Assembly (NCBI GenBank): GCA_027559495.1
Contig: JAMXSV010000016.1
Location: forward strand, 930,001 to 994,000
Source of the DNA: Aurifilum marmelostoma
Taxonomy: Eukaryota; Ascomycota; Sordariomycetes; Diaporthales; Cryphonectriaceae
DNA: 64,000 nucleotides
Direction: 5' to 3'
Each line of letters starts with the position of its first letter. Within the stretch, counting starts at the first letter, position 1. Made by a program: the position numbers and the translations under genes. The notes below the pieces were generated by a model, which made no database searches, had not been told where the DNA came from, and was given only the letters and a program-made list of their open reading frames with translations. Of the stretch, positions 44,249 through 55,109 are shown piece after piece.

Positions 44249-45369
44249 ATGGCACAACCAACCGCAGGCCAAGCAACACGGGGCAATCAGTCGCCAGACG
44301 ATTCGACAAGATCCTCAGGAAGCTCATATACACAAGACTTGGAAAAGGCCGGCGCCACATCTACACCCTCACAGGGAGCATTATCAAAACTCAATCCCAG
44401 GACGTGGTCCCGCAAGACGAGAACATTTGCCATCGTAGGTCTAGCCCTGGTCATCCTGGCTCTTATTCCAGGTGAGTTTCCTACATGGCCCCCGCCCCCC
44501 TTATGTATTCCCATCAGAAACGACCTCTCGCTAACCCTAACTCTCACCTTTCAACAGCCATCATCGTGCCCCTCGTAGAGCGAGCCCACCACGACAACTC
44601 GGGCTCTCCCAAGGGAGCCTCGCCGCTCTACATCAACCCGCCCAACACCTCGCTCATCGCCAACGGCACCGCCCTGCGCATCATGCCCCTGGGCGCAAGC
44701 ATCACCTACGGCCACCTCTCGACCGACGGCAACGGCTACCGCGAGGACCTCCTGGGCCTGCTCCGCCGGGGCGGCAACGACAACATCACCTACGTCGGCA
44801 GCCGGCACAACGGCACCATGACGGAGAACGCCGTCGAGGGTTGGCCGGGCTACCGGATCGACCAGGTCATGCCCAAGGCCGCCGCCTCCGTGCCAAAGTA
44901 CCTGCCCAACGTCGTCCTGCTCAACGTCGGCACCAACGACTGCGTGCAGAACTGGAACGTGGACAAGACCACCAAGAAGTCAAAGGCGGAGCCCCAGCTG
45001 ACCGCAAACGCCACCATTAACGTCGGCGACAGGCTGCAGGCTCTCGTCGAGGACGTCCTGGCCTGGTCCCCCGGCGCCACCGTCGTCATGAGCACCCTCA
45101 TCGTCAACAAGGTCAAGGCCACCAACGCCCGCGTCGCCGACGCCAACTCGCAGTTCCGCGCCGTGGCGTCGTCGCTGCGCGCGGCTGGGCGGAGGGTCGT
45201 CCTGGCTGATATGGACGCCTCGGCCGGGGGGCCCAATGTCACTACCATGGCCGATATCACGCACCCCAATAACGTTGGGTATGCGCTCATGGCGAACCGG
45301 TGGTATGTTGCGCTGCAGCAGGCTGGGGAGGAGGGGCTGATTATGGCGCCGAGCGAGGTAAATGCTTGA
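44249..45369 (+). CDS. Membrane-anchored SGNH hydrolase, carbohydrate esterase 3-like
   Basis: Predicted type II membrane esterase facing the secretory lumen or cell exterior. Exons 44249-44471 and 44558-45369 give 344 aa. A polar N-terminus of about 58 residues precedes one membrane segment (TFAIVGLALVILALIPAIIV). The catalytic domain has block I IMPLGASITYG (Ser at about 122), block II EGWPGYRIDQV, block III LLNVGTNDC and block V MADITHPNNVGY, with the Asp and His. Block I reads G-A-S rather than the usual G-D-S; the nucleophile itself is kept. The family is close to acetyl-xylan esterase family 3. There are several N-x-S/T sites. A (GT)n tract begins about 15 bp after the stop codon. The substrate is not evident. 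Confidence 0.83.
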
Positions 45370-46371
45370 GGGAAGAGGTGTGATGTGTGTGTGTGTGTGT
45401 GTGTGTGTGTACACACTTCTTCCTGGTTCTCCTTTTCTTCCTCTTCGTGTGGCGCATCATGTCATGGCATGAGCTGGATCTCAGGATTACGGATTTTCCT
45501 TTGTGCACATAACGTTTGATCTTGTGTTTGGAGTTCTGGGTCTGGGAATGATGAACCTTGAAGATACCCTCGATGATAGATTCGGGTCTTTGGATTGTTG
45601 TCGACAAGTCGGCATAGCGATACATTTATTTCATAGAAATGAGAATGGTGCAATCTCCACAGACTTGCTTTCATGGACCTTCTCCAAGGATTACCCAAAA
45701 CCGCAAGGTCCGAAAGAAGAGGATGCGTGTTTCGTCATCAAAGCCAAGACGGGGAGGGGGGGACAGACCTCTTGCCTTGGGCTTCGAGGTGGTGTGGTGA
45801 GACTGCTGCAGCTTGACACCACCACCGCCACCTTATCTTCTCCAACGAACGAGCGAATACGTCGTCATTTCAAGGATAATCGGTGGTCGGGCTCGGTACA
45901 CCATGTTTGCTGGAGCACAGCACGCAGCAGGCCACGTGTGAGATTGGCTAAACAACCGTCTGATGCGAAGCCATGTTAGCAACTTGTACTTACATCACAA
46001 CGGCGAAATTCCAGAGAGTAGTAGTTGTGCAGGGATACAGTGTCTGCCGTGGACCAAGATGGTGATCGCTGTCAAGACCGGCTCGGGGGGAGGGCGAGCC
46101 CGTGTCGTCCGTCATGTGTCATTGAGGGAGATTACTCGTACATCAAGAGGGCTCGTCCACCACCACCACCTCCACCCCATTATGAGAAACAAACAGGGAA
46201 CCAAATGAACTAGAAGAAAAAAAAATGTTGCATGATCCGTGAGAAATTTTAGATAGATAGTTTAGTCGTCCTTGCAAGCCACTGTGGGGCTGCTGTATCC
46301 TGAATTTCCCCATCCCCTTCTCACCAGATATATATTTGTACCCATACCCAAGAAGGTTCTTGCGTTCCGTT
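45370..46371. other. Convergent 3' region, CE3-like hydrolase / MNN2
   Basis: A 1-kb spacer between two gene ends. Apart from the (GT)n tract, no gene or structure is seen. Confidence 0.5.
45384..45410. repeat. (GT)n microsatellite just after the CE3-like gene
   Basis: About 13 GT units starting roughly 15 bp past the stop codon, hence in the 3' UTR. Confidence 0.85.
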
Positions 46372-48075
46372 TTATGACCCAAAGACCTCTCGGTGATGCT
46401 CCTCGAGCCGTTCGCAGATCAGCGGCCTCTCCTTCCACTCCTCAATGACGTTCTGCAACTCGCAGCCGGTCTGGACCAGCAGGTCCCAGATGCTCTGCTC
46501 AACATCGAAGCCGAACTGCTTGACGAGGGACTCCTTGGACCCGAGCAGCCGCAGCCTCGTGGTGCGGTCTGTCGCCAGCAGGTCGCCCTCGTCCACGAGG
46601 TGGCCGGCGTTCATCTTTGGTGTGTTGCTGTGCAGGAACATGGGCTTGATGCTGTTGTGCAGGGGTGGTGACGATGACGAGGTGGATGATAGATATCGGT
46701 AGTCGTCTGCTGATGAGTGCTGGACCATGGCAGTGGCCTTGTCCATGAGCCCGTCGTGCCGTCCCAGGCTCGCAACGTTGGTCTTGACCCTGTAGAAGGA
46801 GGTATTGAGGCTGACAGCGGCGGCCATGAACGTCTCCTTGTCGCCCTGGCCAAGCGCGCCCTGCGACAGGAGGGGGTAGTAGTGGTCGGGCCCGAATATG
46901 TTGTAATATGTGGCCAGCAGGAGAGGCGCAAGGTGCGTCGCCTTGTTTACTGCCAGCTGACCCGCCTCGCTGGACGTCGCGGGCAGGTCTGCAGGGAAGC
47001 TCGACCTCCCCGCCACGGTCCAGAACTTGGGGCTCTCTGTCGCCTGCCAAAAGTCGGGCCAGATAACCATGCCCCTGGATAGATACGGCTCGACATCGAA
47101 GATGGCGGTCGCGGGGTCGGCCAGCGGGATGCTGTCGCTGTCGAGGAGCAGGGCGTCGGAGAAGGAGGACAGCAGGAGCGCGAGGGACTTGAGCTGGTAG
47201 TGTGTGATCTTGATCTCCGCATCGTCCCCTGTGCCGACCTTGATGCCGCTCCTGTCGAGGATGTGCGACAGCACCACGCATTTGGCGTCCAGCTTCTTCA
47301 GGTATCTATTGCAGATCTCCTCCTCGAACTCGGCGTCGTTGGGCACAAACACCTCGACAGGCAGTGTGCATCCCGTCCTCCGCAGCATGTGCAGGCTGAT
47401 GATGGCCGGACCGAAATATTCGCCCCCGCCGACCATGACGATGCCCCTGCCCTTGAAGACGTCCACACCCTTCCAGTGCCTCTGCGAGACGTTTTTCTGC
47501 CCGTCCCCCAGCTCCTCCTCGAGCCGGTCGACAAGGAGCCCGTGCATCTCCCGCAGTGGCCCGAGCTCCTGGATGGACTGTCGAACGAGGTCGCGGTAGG
47601 GCTGCCGCGTCGTCTGCCCCGGCGCGGGGTTTGATGTCTGCGCGTGCCCGTTGAGCGCAATCTTCGGGGCGTTGGGCCGGGCCTCGTATATGATCCTGCT
47701 CCATTTCGCCCAGAGCGCGCCCACGTCCTTGATCTCGCCGCCATCATCCCCCTTGGCCGTGGTGAGGAGCGGCTTGACGCCTGGGCGCTTGGAGCCGGAG
47801 GAGGAGGATGACGACGACGAGGTCTGGTCGCCTGTCACAAGCTCGTCGCCGTCGTCGCCGTTGTGGCTATCGCTGCTGTGGAATGGGAGGATGACCTGCG
47901 GCAGCTGGAATGTGGCTAGCTTGGAGGCGGCCTCCTCCTCGACGGCGTGGGCATAGGCGACGGCGTCAAATGTCTTCTCGATAATGGTAGTCTCGACATT
48001 GCGGCGGTACCGGATCAAGACTATGATGGTGCCAAACAGAGCCAGCAGGGACAATATCCGCCGAGCCAGACGCAT
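46372..48075 (-). CDS. MNN2: Alpha-1,2-mannosyltransferase, Mnn2/Mnn5 type (GT71)
   Basis: Golgi type II enzyme that adds alpha-1,2-mannose branches to mannan from GDP-mannose. One exon, 567 aa. Residues 1-25 (MRLARRILSLLALFGTIIVLI) are a short tail plus a membrane anchor. A low-complexity stem follows, with a run of nine Ser and an insert of charged residues. The catalytic part begins near QPYRDLVRQSIQ and has GRGIVMVGGGEYFGPAIISLHMLRRTG in fragments typical of the family. The metal-binding DxD is in DALLLDSDSIPLADP (about D312-D314). IWPDFWQATESPKFW and GDKETFMAAAVSLN follow. The order matches Mnn2/Mnn5. Which of the paralogues it replaces cannot be told from sequence alone. Confidence 0.88.
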   Translation of the reverse strand: MRLARRILSLLALFGTIIVLIRYRRNVETTIIEKTFDAVAYAHAVEEEAASKLATFQLPQVILPFHSSDSHNGDDGDELVTGDQTSSSSSSSSGSKRPGVKPLLTTAKGDDGGEIKDVGALWAKWSRIIYEARPNAPKIALNGHAQTSNPAPGQTTRQPYRDLVRQSIQELGPLREMHGLLVDRLEEELGDGQKNVSQRHWKGVDVFKGRGIVMVGGGEYFGPAIISLHMLRRTGCTLPVEVFVPNDAEFEEEICNRYLKKLDAKCVVLSHILDRSGIKVGTGDDAEIKITHYQLKSLALLLSSFSDALLLDSDSIPLADPATAIFDVEPYLSRGMVIWPDFWQATESPKFWTVAGRSSFPADLPATSSEAGQLAVNKATHLAPLLLATYYNIFGPDHYYPLLSQGALGQGDKETFMAAAVSLNTSFYRVKTNVASLGRHDGLMDKATAMVQHSSADDYRYLSSTSSSSPPLHNSIKPMFLHSNTPKMNAGHLVDEGDLLATDRTTRLRLLGSKESLVKQFGFDVEQSIWDLLVQTGCELQNVIEEWKERPLICERLEEHHREVFGS

Positions 48076-49537
48076 GATGGAAAGAAAATATTCAGGCCCG
48101 TTATCTCGTCATCATCATCGGGCCTGGAGAGGGCAATTGGAGGTTCGAGGGCTCGATGGCAAGATACTCGATTGTTTTGAGGGTTCTTCGAATCGGAGCC
48201 CGGAAGAGGCAGTAGATAGAGTTGGTGGTAGGGAAATAAAATGGACCCCGTGTGTTGCTCGCTCGTTGGGAAAAGGTAATGAATGATAGAATTCCATTTG
48301 GCAGCTGGAGAGCTGAAAAGCCATCCCCTGAAAATGCCAATGTTTAGCACACCTACCACCACCACCAGCACCACCAGGCCTACAGCACCTGCATGGAAAT
48401 TCCCTTCTTCGCGGCACAGCTACCAACACACACCCTGAACGCAGGGTCTGCGGTCCAGACAGGATACCCCTGCATGACCGTTCACCACGCACCCCTCTGC
48501 CGGGGCACTCTGTTCGCTGTACTGCAGTTCTATCAATAGCCGCCTGCACACAGCAGACAGTCCTCCGTAGTCGGTGGAGGGAGCAGCCAACAACACCCTT
48601 GATCCCAGCGCGATCTTATGGTGAGCAGCTTACTTAGTACTTATGGGACGATTGAGCCTGCTAAGAGACTCAACTCCAGTGCCAAGCACGCAATGCAGCA
48701 GCAGGTGCCAGGGGGATGGTTCTCGACTCTCAGGGTCGCCATATAAAGAGCCAGATCGCTCGTCAAGAGGCCCCAATCGCGAATTGCGAGAACAGATGGT
48801 AGACTGCATAAAAAGGAGCATGACAGAGGTTGCGAGTATCTACGGTACCACTATAAGCAGAGAGCCCTAACCCTACTCCTGCTCCTCCCCCATTCCAACT
48901 GACGTCACGCCAAACACGTGGATGTCGTTCTCGGTTGATTCCTCTTCCCCAACAGCACGAGCCAGGCGCGCCAGGAAAGGGACACATGGCCCACTGTGTG
49001 TCAGGTTACCTATGATTTGATCCAGAGTGCCATGATGCAAAGAACAAGCCGGCAGCCGAGTCAACAGTCGGACACAAACACAACGTGAGACCTGCCCCGT
49101 CCAGGTCAACTCTACCGAAAGAAGAGAAAAAAGAGAAGAAATTACCATAATACCACACTTGGCAAAGGAGAGAGAGAAAAAAAAAAAAAAAAAAAAAGAA
49201 AGGGCTCGTTCGGTTGCTACCAAGCGGATCATCATCGCAGTTCCTCTTCTGGTACAAAGGACAGTGTGTTCCCGTAACAGCCGTCGACAAGGGTTCCTGC
49301 CCTGGTCTCACTTGTAAGCTGGGGAAGCGATGATCTCATCAGCATCAGACACACCTTCCTCTCTTTTCTTTTTCCTTTTATATCAAGTCTCAGTCCCATC
49401 CAGCTTGTTCCGGCACACCGGCCATCTTGTGATTCTTCTCCTGCATCTGCTTGTGTATCATGAGCTTGCCTTGACGTTTGGTGCTTCCTTAAGACAGAGC
49501 CGATTTCACAACAACACCGAGCAAAACATCAAAAGAC
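48076..49537. other. Divergent promoter region, MNN2 / CDF transporter
   Basis: This 1.46-kb spacer contains an interrupted poly-A run at about 49177-49197. No gene is seen. Confidence 0.5.
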
Positions 49538-51109
49538 ATGGTTGGAAGACGATCCCTTGCTGCCTTCTCACATGGCCGCGCCAATTCCAAATCCAAGAAA
49601 GAACGTAACCCCTTCCGACCCAAGCCTGCCGTCTTCAAATTTCAGGACGCTGGCAACAAGGCGCTAGAGGATGAGCGGAGGAAAAAGATCAAGGATAAGC
49701 TCATCGACGCCGTGAAGGGCGACGAGCTCGAGAGATTCAGGAAGACGGACGATCAGGTAAAATACCTAGGCTACAGTGCGTCGTTGTGATACTGAACCGT
49801 CTTCCTTTTCCCCAGATCAAATCGATCAAGAACAAGCACGTCAAAAAATTCTACGAAGCACAGAATGATGCCCTGGCCGACTGGCTCGAGGTGGACTCGG
49901 TCGTCAGGAGTATAGCCGATGATATTCTCGAGTCGTTTGACCCGGACAGGGACCACGACGGAATTCTCGAGCATGGCGGTACGCTGCAGGCGGAGAATGA
50001 GGATGTCGAGGCTTTCCTGCCGGAGGAAGAACGAACCAAGCGGAGCAAGGCTGAGAGATCCGCCAAGAGGGCGATCAATGTTTGTTCCATCCTGCCTTTA
50101 CCACCAACTAAGGTTGTTTATCTGCAATGTCCTTCTGGTAACAATGTCTCTAGATCAACGTCGTGGCCAATATCTTTCTCTTGGCTGCAAAGATCGTCGC
50201 CTGCTTCTTTTCATCCTCGCTGTCCCTGATTGCGTCCACTGTCGACTCGGCTCTCGACCTGCTCTGTACCGTCATCGTCTGGACCACCAACCGCCTGGTA
50301 CAATGGAGGCTGGACTCTTTAGACCGTCGCTTCCCCGTGGGTCGACGCCGTCTCGAGCCGCTTGGCATCCTGGTCTTCTCCATCTTCATGATCCTCTCCT
50401 TTGCCCAGATCCTGCAGGAGTCTGTTGAAAAGCTTCTTCCCGAAGGCGATCACACGACTGTGGATCTCGGCGCCATAGCGATGGGCGCAATGATAGCCAC
50501 CATCGTCGTCAAGGGCACCATCTGGTTTGGCTGCATCCGGGTCAAGACGACGCAGGTGCAAGCTCTGGCGCAGGACTGCCAGACGGATGTGTACTTTAAT
50601 ACGCTGTCCCTTGTCTTCCCCCTCGTCGGCAAGCAGCTGGGTGTGTGGTGGCTCGACCCCGTCGGTGCGGGAATCTTGTCGCTCTTCATCATCTGGGACT
50701 GGGCCGGCACTGCCTTTGAGAACGTCACACGGCTGAGCGGTTCTGCAGTCGATGACAGGCTCTTCAGGAAAATGATCTTCCTGGCCTGGCGATTTGCTCC
50801 CATTGTCGAAGGGTTCAAGAGTATCAAGGCGTACCATGCTGGCGATGGCGTCTGGGTCGAGGTTGACATCCTGCTGCATCCATACACACCGCTCATGAGC
50901 TCCCACGATATCGCGGAGACGCTGCAGTATTGTCTGGAAGGGTTGCCTGAGGTTGACAGTACGTTCCATGCCCCCCGTCCGCCCCATCTTCCTCTTGTGT
51001 CTTCTCCTTCTCCCTGATCACGCTGACTTCTTTTTCTTTTCTAGGGGCCTTTGTGACTACTGATTATACCGAATCGGGCCCGAGTGGCCACGCTTCACTC
51101 ACCAACTAA
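49538..51109 (+). CDS. Cation diffusion facilitator, manganese-type metal transporter
   Basis: Predicted proton-coupled exporter of Mn2+ (or a similar ion) from the cytosol into an organelle. Four exons: 49538-49756, 49816-50079, 50154-50958 and 51045-51109, giving 450 aa. The soluble N-terminus is basic, then acidic (EEERTKRSKAERSAKRAIN). Membrane segments include INVVANIFLLAAKIVACFF, the segment with SLIASTVDSALDLLC, LGILVFSIFMILSFAQ, LGAIAMGAMIATIVVKG and ILSLFIIWDWAG. Both metal-site motifs are DxxxD: DSALD (D192/D196) and DCQTD (D302/D306). Known CDF biology links two DxxxD motifs to the Mn-CDF group, while Zn-CDFs have HxxxD. The C-terminal domain (GVWVEVDILLHPYTPL, LEGLPEVDRAFVTTDY) is the usual cytosolic CDF fold. 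The 65-nt last exon was found from frame. Confidence 0.88.
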
Positions 51110-51716
51110 AACCAAATGAGCTACGTTGACACCCTGTCATACAATTACTGGCCAATTCATGATTCACATTTACAGGGCCTTTGGCCGAAAGGTCTAATCT
51201 CAAGGCGTTCGGAGGACCAAAGGATATAGCATATTTCACGGCAGGCGTTCAAGATCATTCCGAGACGTGGAAAATTATATTCGTGTGGAGATGAAATTAG
51301 GCATTCCTCTTCGTTCATTATGTACATCAAGAAGCTAAACCATTCACAACCGGAAAAAACAAAATGAGCCCTAGCCACTGCCTCCCCTGCGACTTCTCTG
51401 GCATTTTCATACCACATTATCGAAGAACAGAGACACAGGACGCCAAGGTCAAAGAATAAGATTAGAAACGAATGTGCAGGAAGGAGGGAGAAGTGTTGAA
51501 AGAGCAGCGAAAGGGGAAAAAGTGGCAGAACAATAGGCAAGTAAAGAAGACGAAGCGATATTTACAGTTGAAGACCTCGTGGGGTGGATGAAGCTGAAGG
51601 GGTCTCCCCCTTTGAATCTTCCCTCCATTCCCGATTTCTGGCACCAACCTGCAAGAAATCCTCATCAACAGAAAAGCGGACCCCCAACCTCGGTACCGTC
51701 ACAACCTGTCATCACC
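51110..51716. other. Convergent 3' region, CDF transporter / laccase
   Basis: A 600-bp spacer between gene ends. No gene is seen. Confidence 0.5.
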
Positions 51717-53938
51717 TTAGATGCCAGAGTCATCCTGGCCGCCGAACTCGTCGGTGGTGATGTACTGGTCCCAGGCGGCGCAGGTGGAGCTGAGCGTGTC
51801 CTCATCATCATCCGTTATGGACAGCCCGACAATCTGGCTCTCGCTCTCGACAAACTCGAGGGACAGGCCCTGGGAGGCGTGCCAGGCGATGTGGCAGTGG
51901 ACCAGCCAGGTGCCCGGGTTGTCGAGCTTGAAGGCCAGGGCAAGGTGACCGTTGCCCGGGAGGGAGGCGACGTCGCGGCGAGGTGGATTGGTCGTGGTGA
52001 GGGTTGTGACGCCCTTCGTGTAGGCCGAGGTGGACTGGGAAACGACCCAGAAGTCGTGGCCGTGGAGATGGATGGGGTGAGTGATGCTGGAAATAATGAG
52101 TCAGCGCGGGAAGAGGGGAGAGGGAGCGAGAGAGACAGGAGTGACTCACCCGAAGCCTGTCTGGTCCTCGATGACGAGAAGTGCCCACTCGGAGGAGCTG
52201 GTCGTGTTGGTCGAGTTGGCGGGTCCCTGCAGATGGAGTTTTAGTCATTTGTAAGGTGTGAAAGGGATGGTGAGCTTACGTCAACAGCAACAACGTTGTA
52301 ATCGGTGGGGAAGATGTCGGCGCCTGCGATGACCTGCTCGATGGTCGGGTTGGACCAGTTCAACCACAGGCTGCTGTTGTTGATAGTCCAGGTAACAAAG
52401 GTGCCACGGGCGATAGCCAGCGCCTCGTCAGCCTCGACCGAGATATCACCCACGTCCAGGGCCAGGTAGGGCACGATGGACTCGAACGGCTCGTCGCTGC
52501 AGCTGGTGCTGGCTGTCACGTTGCTGGTGCTGGTCGGGTCGGCTGTGCTGCTGGCGTCGTAACGGACAATGCCGGCTGAAAACAGTGCTTGTCAGTATTC
52601 ATCACCATTTTCCCCCTAAATATCAAGGAGCATATGTGTTGTTGTAACATACTGATGTCGTCAATGTTGTTGATCTGGCTGCAAGCAGAGACCCATCCTC
52701 CACGGAGCCAGTAGTCACCAGCCTCAGCATTGGCCTCGACGATAACATCAACACGTTGTCCAATGGAGACGAGAACGCTGTCCGTGGTGTAAGGGACGAT
52801 GGGGACAAGATCGGTGCCGATCACGGTCAGGGAGTGGCCGTCGATGGAGAACTGGAAGTGCCCGTCAGTGGCGACGTTGACGAGGCGGATGCGGTACTTG
52901 GTGCCAGACTGGAAGACGGTCTCGAACTTGCTGCCCAGGGTGCCGGTGCAGGTCATGTCGCCGCTGCTGGTGCAGTTGTAGGTGTTGGTGCCGTTGATGA
53001 GGCCGGTCTGCATGGTCGGGGGGGCTCCGAAGCGGGCGATCGTGTCCCAGAGCTCGAAGACGTCGGTGTGGTGCCAGTCGGAGAGGAACAGGGGGCCGAG
53101 ATCCTCATCGTAGTCTGCTGTAGCAGGACCGTTGAGGACCTGGTGGTTATTTTGTCAGTATGAACGACATTCCCCAAAATGCGGAACAAGGTGAAAGGAC
53201 ATCAAAAGCTTACCAGACCACCGTACAGACCCTGGGCGTACTGAAGGGAAAAGTGGCTGTGGTACCAGGTGCTGCCATACTGGCTGACCTTGAAGCTGTA
53301 AGTCAGGGACTCTCCAGGGGCGATGGGGCACTGGGTCACGCCAGGAACACCATCGTGAGAGACGGTGTTGAGCTGTCTGACTCCGTGCCAGTGGATCGAG
53401 GTGCCGTTGTTGGGAACGTTGTTGGTGATGTGGATGGTCAGTGTGTCACCCCAGTCGGCCTATTTTATGTTAATTCGTTTGATCCAAGTATGAAGTACTT
53501 GTTCTAGAGACAACAAGACTTACAAACAGTGTCGGCCCAGGAACAGTTCCGTTGAAGGCAAGGCAGGTGGTGTTGTAGCCGTCAGGCGCGCATGCAACCT
53601 CACCGACGGTGAGCCAGTACTCTCGGTTGACTCCGGTGTCAGGAACCACATCCTACAAGCAGAGGTCAGCACATGGTGTACTGCAGCGGTTTCCCTCGAG
53701 GACAGGGTCGGTGAGCAGACAGCTCTATGGTATGAGGGGAACAACTCACGTAGTAGTTGGTGTCAATGCTGTATTCGCCCCAACAGTTCCGAGAAGTGGC
53801 AGTGTTGTCGCAAGACTGTCTGGGCATCAGGTCAGACTCGGCATCGCGGTGCAGCTGGTGCAGCTCGTGGTCCACCGAGGGAAGGGTGAGGGCAAGTGAG
53901 CCCGTAACGAGCGTAAGGTACTGAAGCAGACCTCTCAT
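51717..53938 (-). CDS. Ascomycete laccase (multicopper oxidase)
   Basis: Secreted four-copper enzyme oxidising phenols with O2. Seven exons: 53938-53750, 53652-53524, 53459-53214, 53139-52653, 52575-52280, 52226-52150 and 52086-51717, giving 597 aa. Signal peptide MRGLLQYLTLVTGSLALTLP, then a short propeptide. All copper motifs are present: SIHWHGVRQ (H129/H131), WYHSHFSLQ (H173/H175), THPIHLHGHDFW (about 477-488) and LVHCHIAWH (T1 Cys about 539). The residue ten after that Cys, the T1 axial position, is Leu, as is usual in ascomycete laccases. The protein ends in DSGI, matching the conserved C-terminal DSG(L/V/I) plug of this group. Many N-x-S/T sites. A TATA-like CCATAAATA lies about 140 bp upstream. 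No polyketide or other pigment genes adjoin it, so its role (lignin, pigment or detoxification) is open. Confidence 0.93.
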
Positions 53939-55060
53939 CTTGAAAAGAATGACTTGCTGGCAAAAGCTAATGATGCCTAAAGAACGAAGAGGAAAGAATG
54001 GAGAAGGACGGCTGATGTCGTGTGAGTGATGATGAGACAGTCTGAGAAGGCATCTTGGGGAGGACGCCACCTGAGTATTTATGGTTTTCGTGGCGTTCCC
54101 TGCTTCAACGACAACAAGCTTCGATTGCCGTGAGCACTGCGAGATGGCACCCAGGGAGGCCGGAGGGAGATGAAGATGGCGATGGAGATGGAGAGGTTGC
54201 TCCTCTGCCCGAGGGATCACGCTCACGTTCCTCCACTCCCCCATCTTCCCTTGGACCAGCACTTTTCTCTGGGTCATCATGATCCTCCTTGTGGCCTGAC
54301 ATCTGATGGCCAGCAAGGCTCTGGATCCTCATTAGAGACTTCAGTGGACACGTTACCTCCGACGTTTGGAGCCGTCGAATCCGAAGCCTGGGCTCCCAAG
54401 GCTGTCCGGAAAAGGAGGAGACTATCACCATCTGTTACGCGCGCGTCAGCATTCGCTACGGTCTGACTCCCGTTACGGCTCGACTATTGATGGTCCTTTG
54501 CAATATCCGAGGCGGCCGAACTTGTTCTTGAACAGGCTCCCATGTGAAGAAGAGCCCAAAGAGGGGTTGTGTGCGCGCTCGCGTGTGTATGCGCACACAC
54601 ACACACAGAAGAGGAGAGAGGATAGTTCAGTGACTTGAACGCGTGGCCATCGTCATCATCACGGGGCTCCAGAGTAAGGATTGCGTCCGCCCTTACTCTT
54701 GCAGCAAATGGTCTTGAATGCCAGTGCCTCTATCCTCGCCCTGTCCGGGTGGTCTGGGGAGGACGTCGTCGTCGGTGGTCGGAATGATGGAAGAAGCCTA
54801 CTTCAGGGGGGGGAGGGGGAGAACCACTCTTGTGCATCCCAAGATCGATAATACTACAGTCTAGAGCAGTGCTCGAGTGGAACCAGCCTGGATGAGAATC
54901 GCGCCTACAAGGTTTGACCAAAGGACCAGGTACCAGAGAGCGGCAAAAGCGAAAACGTTGACCGTTTCTTATGCAAGGAACAATAGTCGGTTCGCAGCCC
55001 CAACAATACATTCTTCCCGAATCTCGAGGAAGATACGAAGAGAGACAGAGAAAGATAAGT

Positions 55061-55109
55061 GAGAGAGAAAAAGAGAGAGAGAGAGAGAGTGTGTGTGTGT
55101 GTGTGTGTG
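55061..55109. repeat. (GA)n followed by (GT)n
   Basis: Compound microsatellite: interrupted GA units passing directly into about ten GT units. Confidence 0.85.

Noticed and set aside
51717..53938. Laccase as part of a pigment or secondary-metabolite cluster
   Set aside because: No polyketide synthase, peptide synthetase, terpene cyclase or pathway regulator is present within the window.
55061..55109. Telomeric or centromeric repeat
   Set aside because: The tract is a plain (GA)n-(GT)n microsatellite without TTAGGG-like units or higher-order array.
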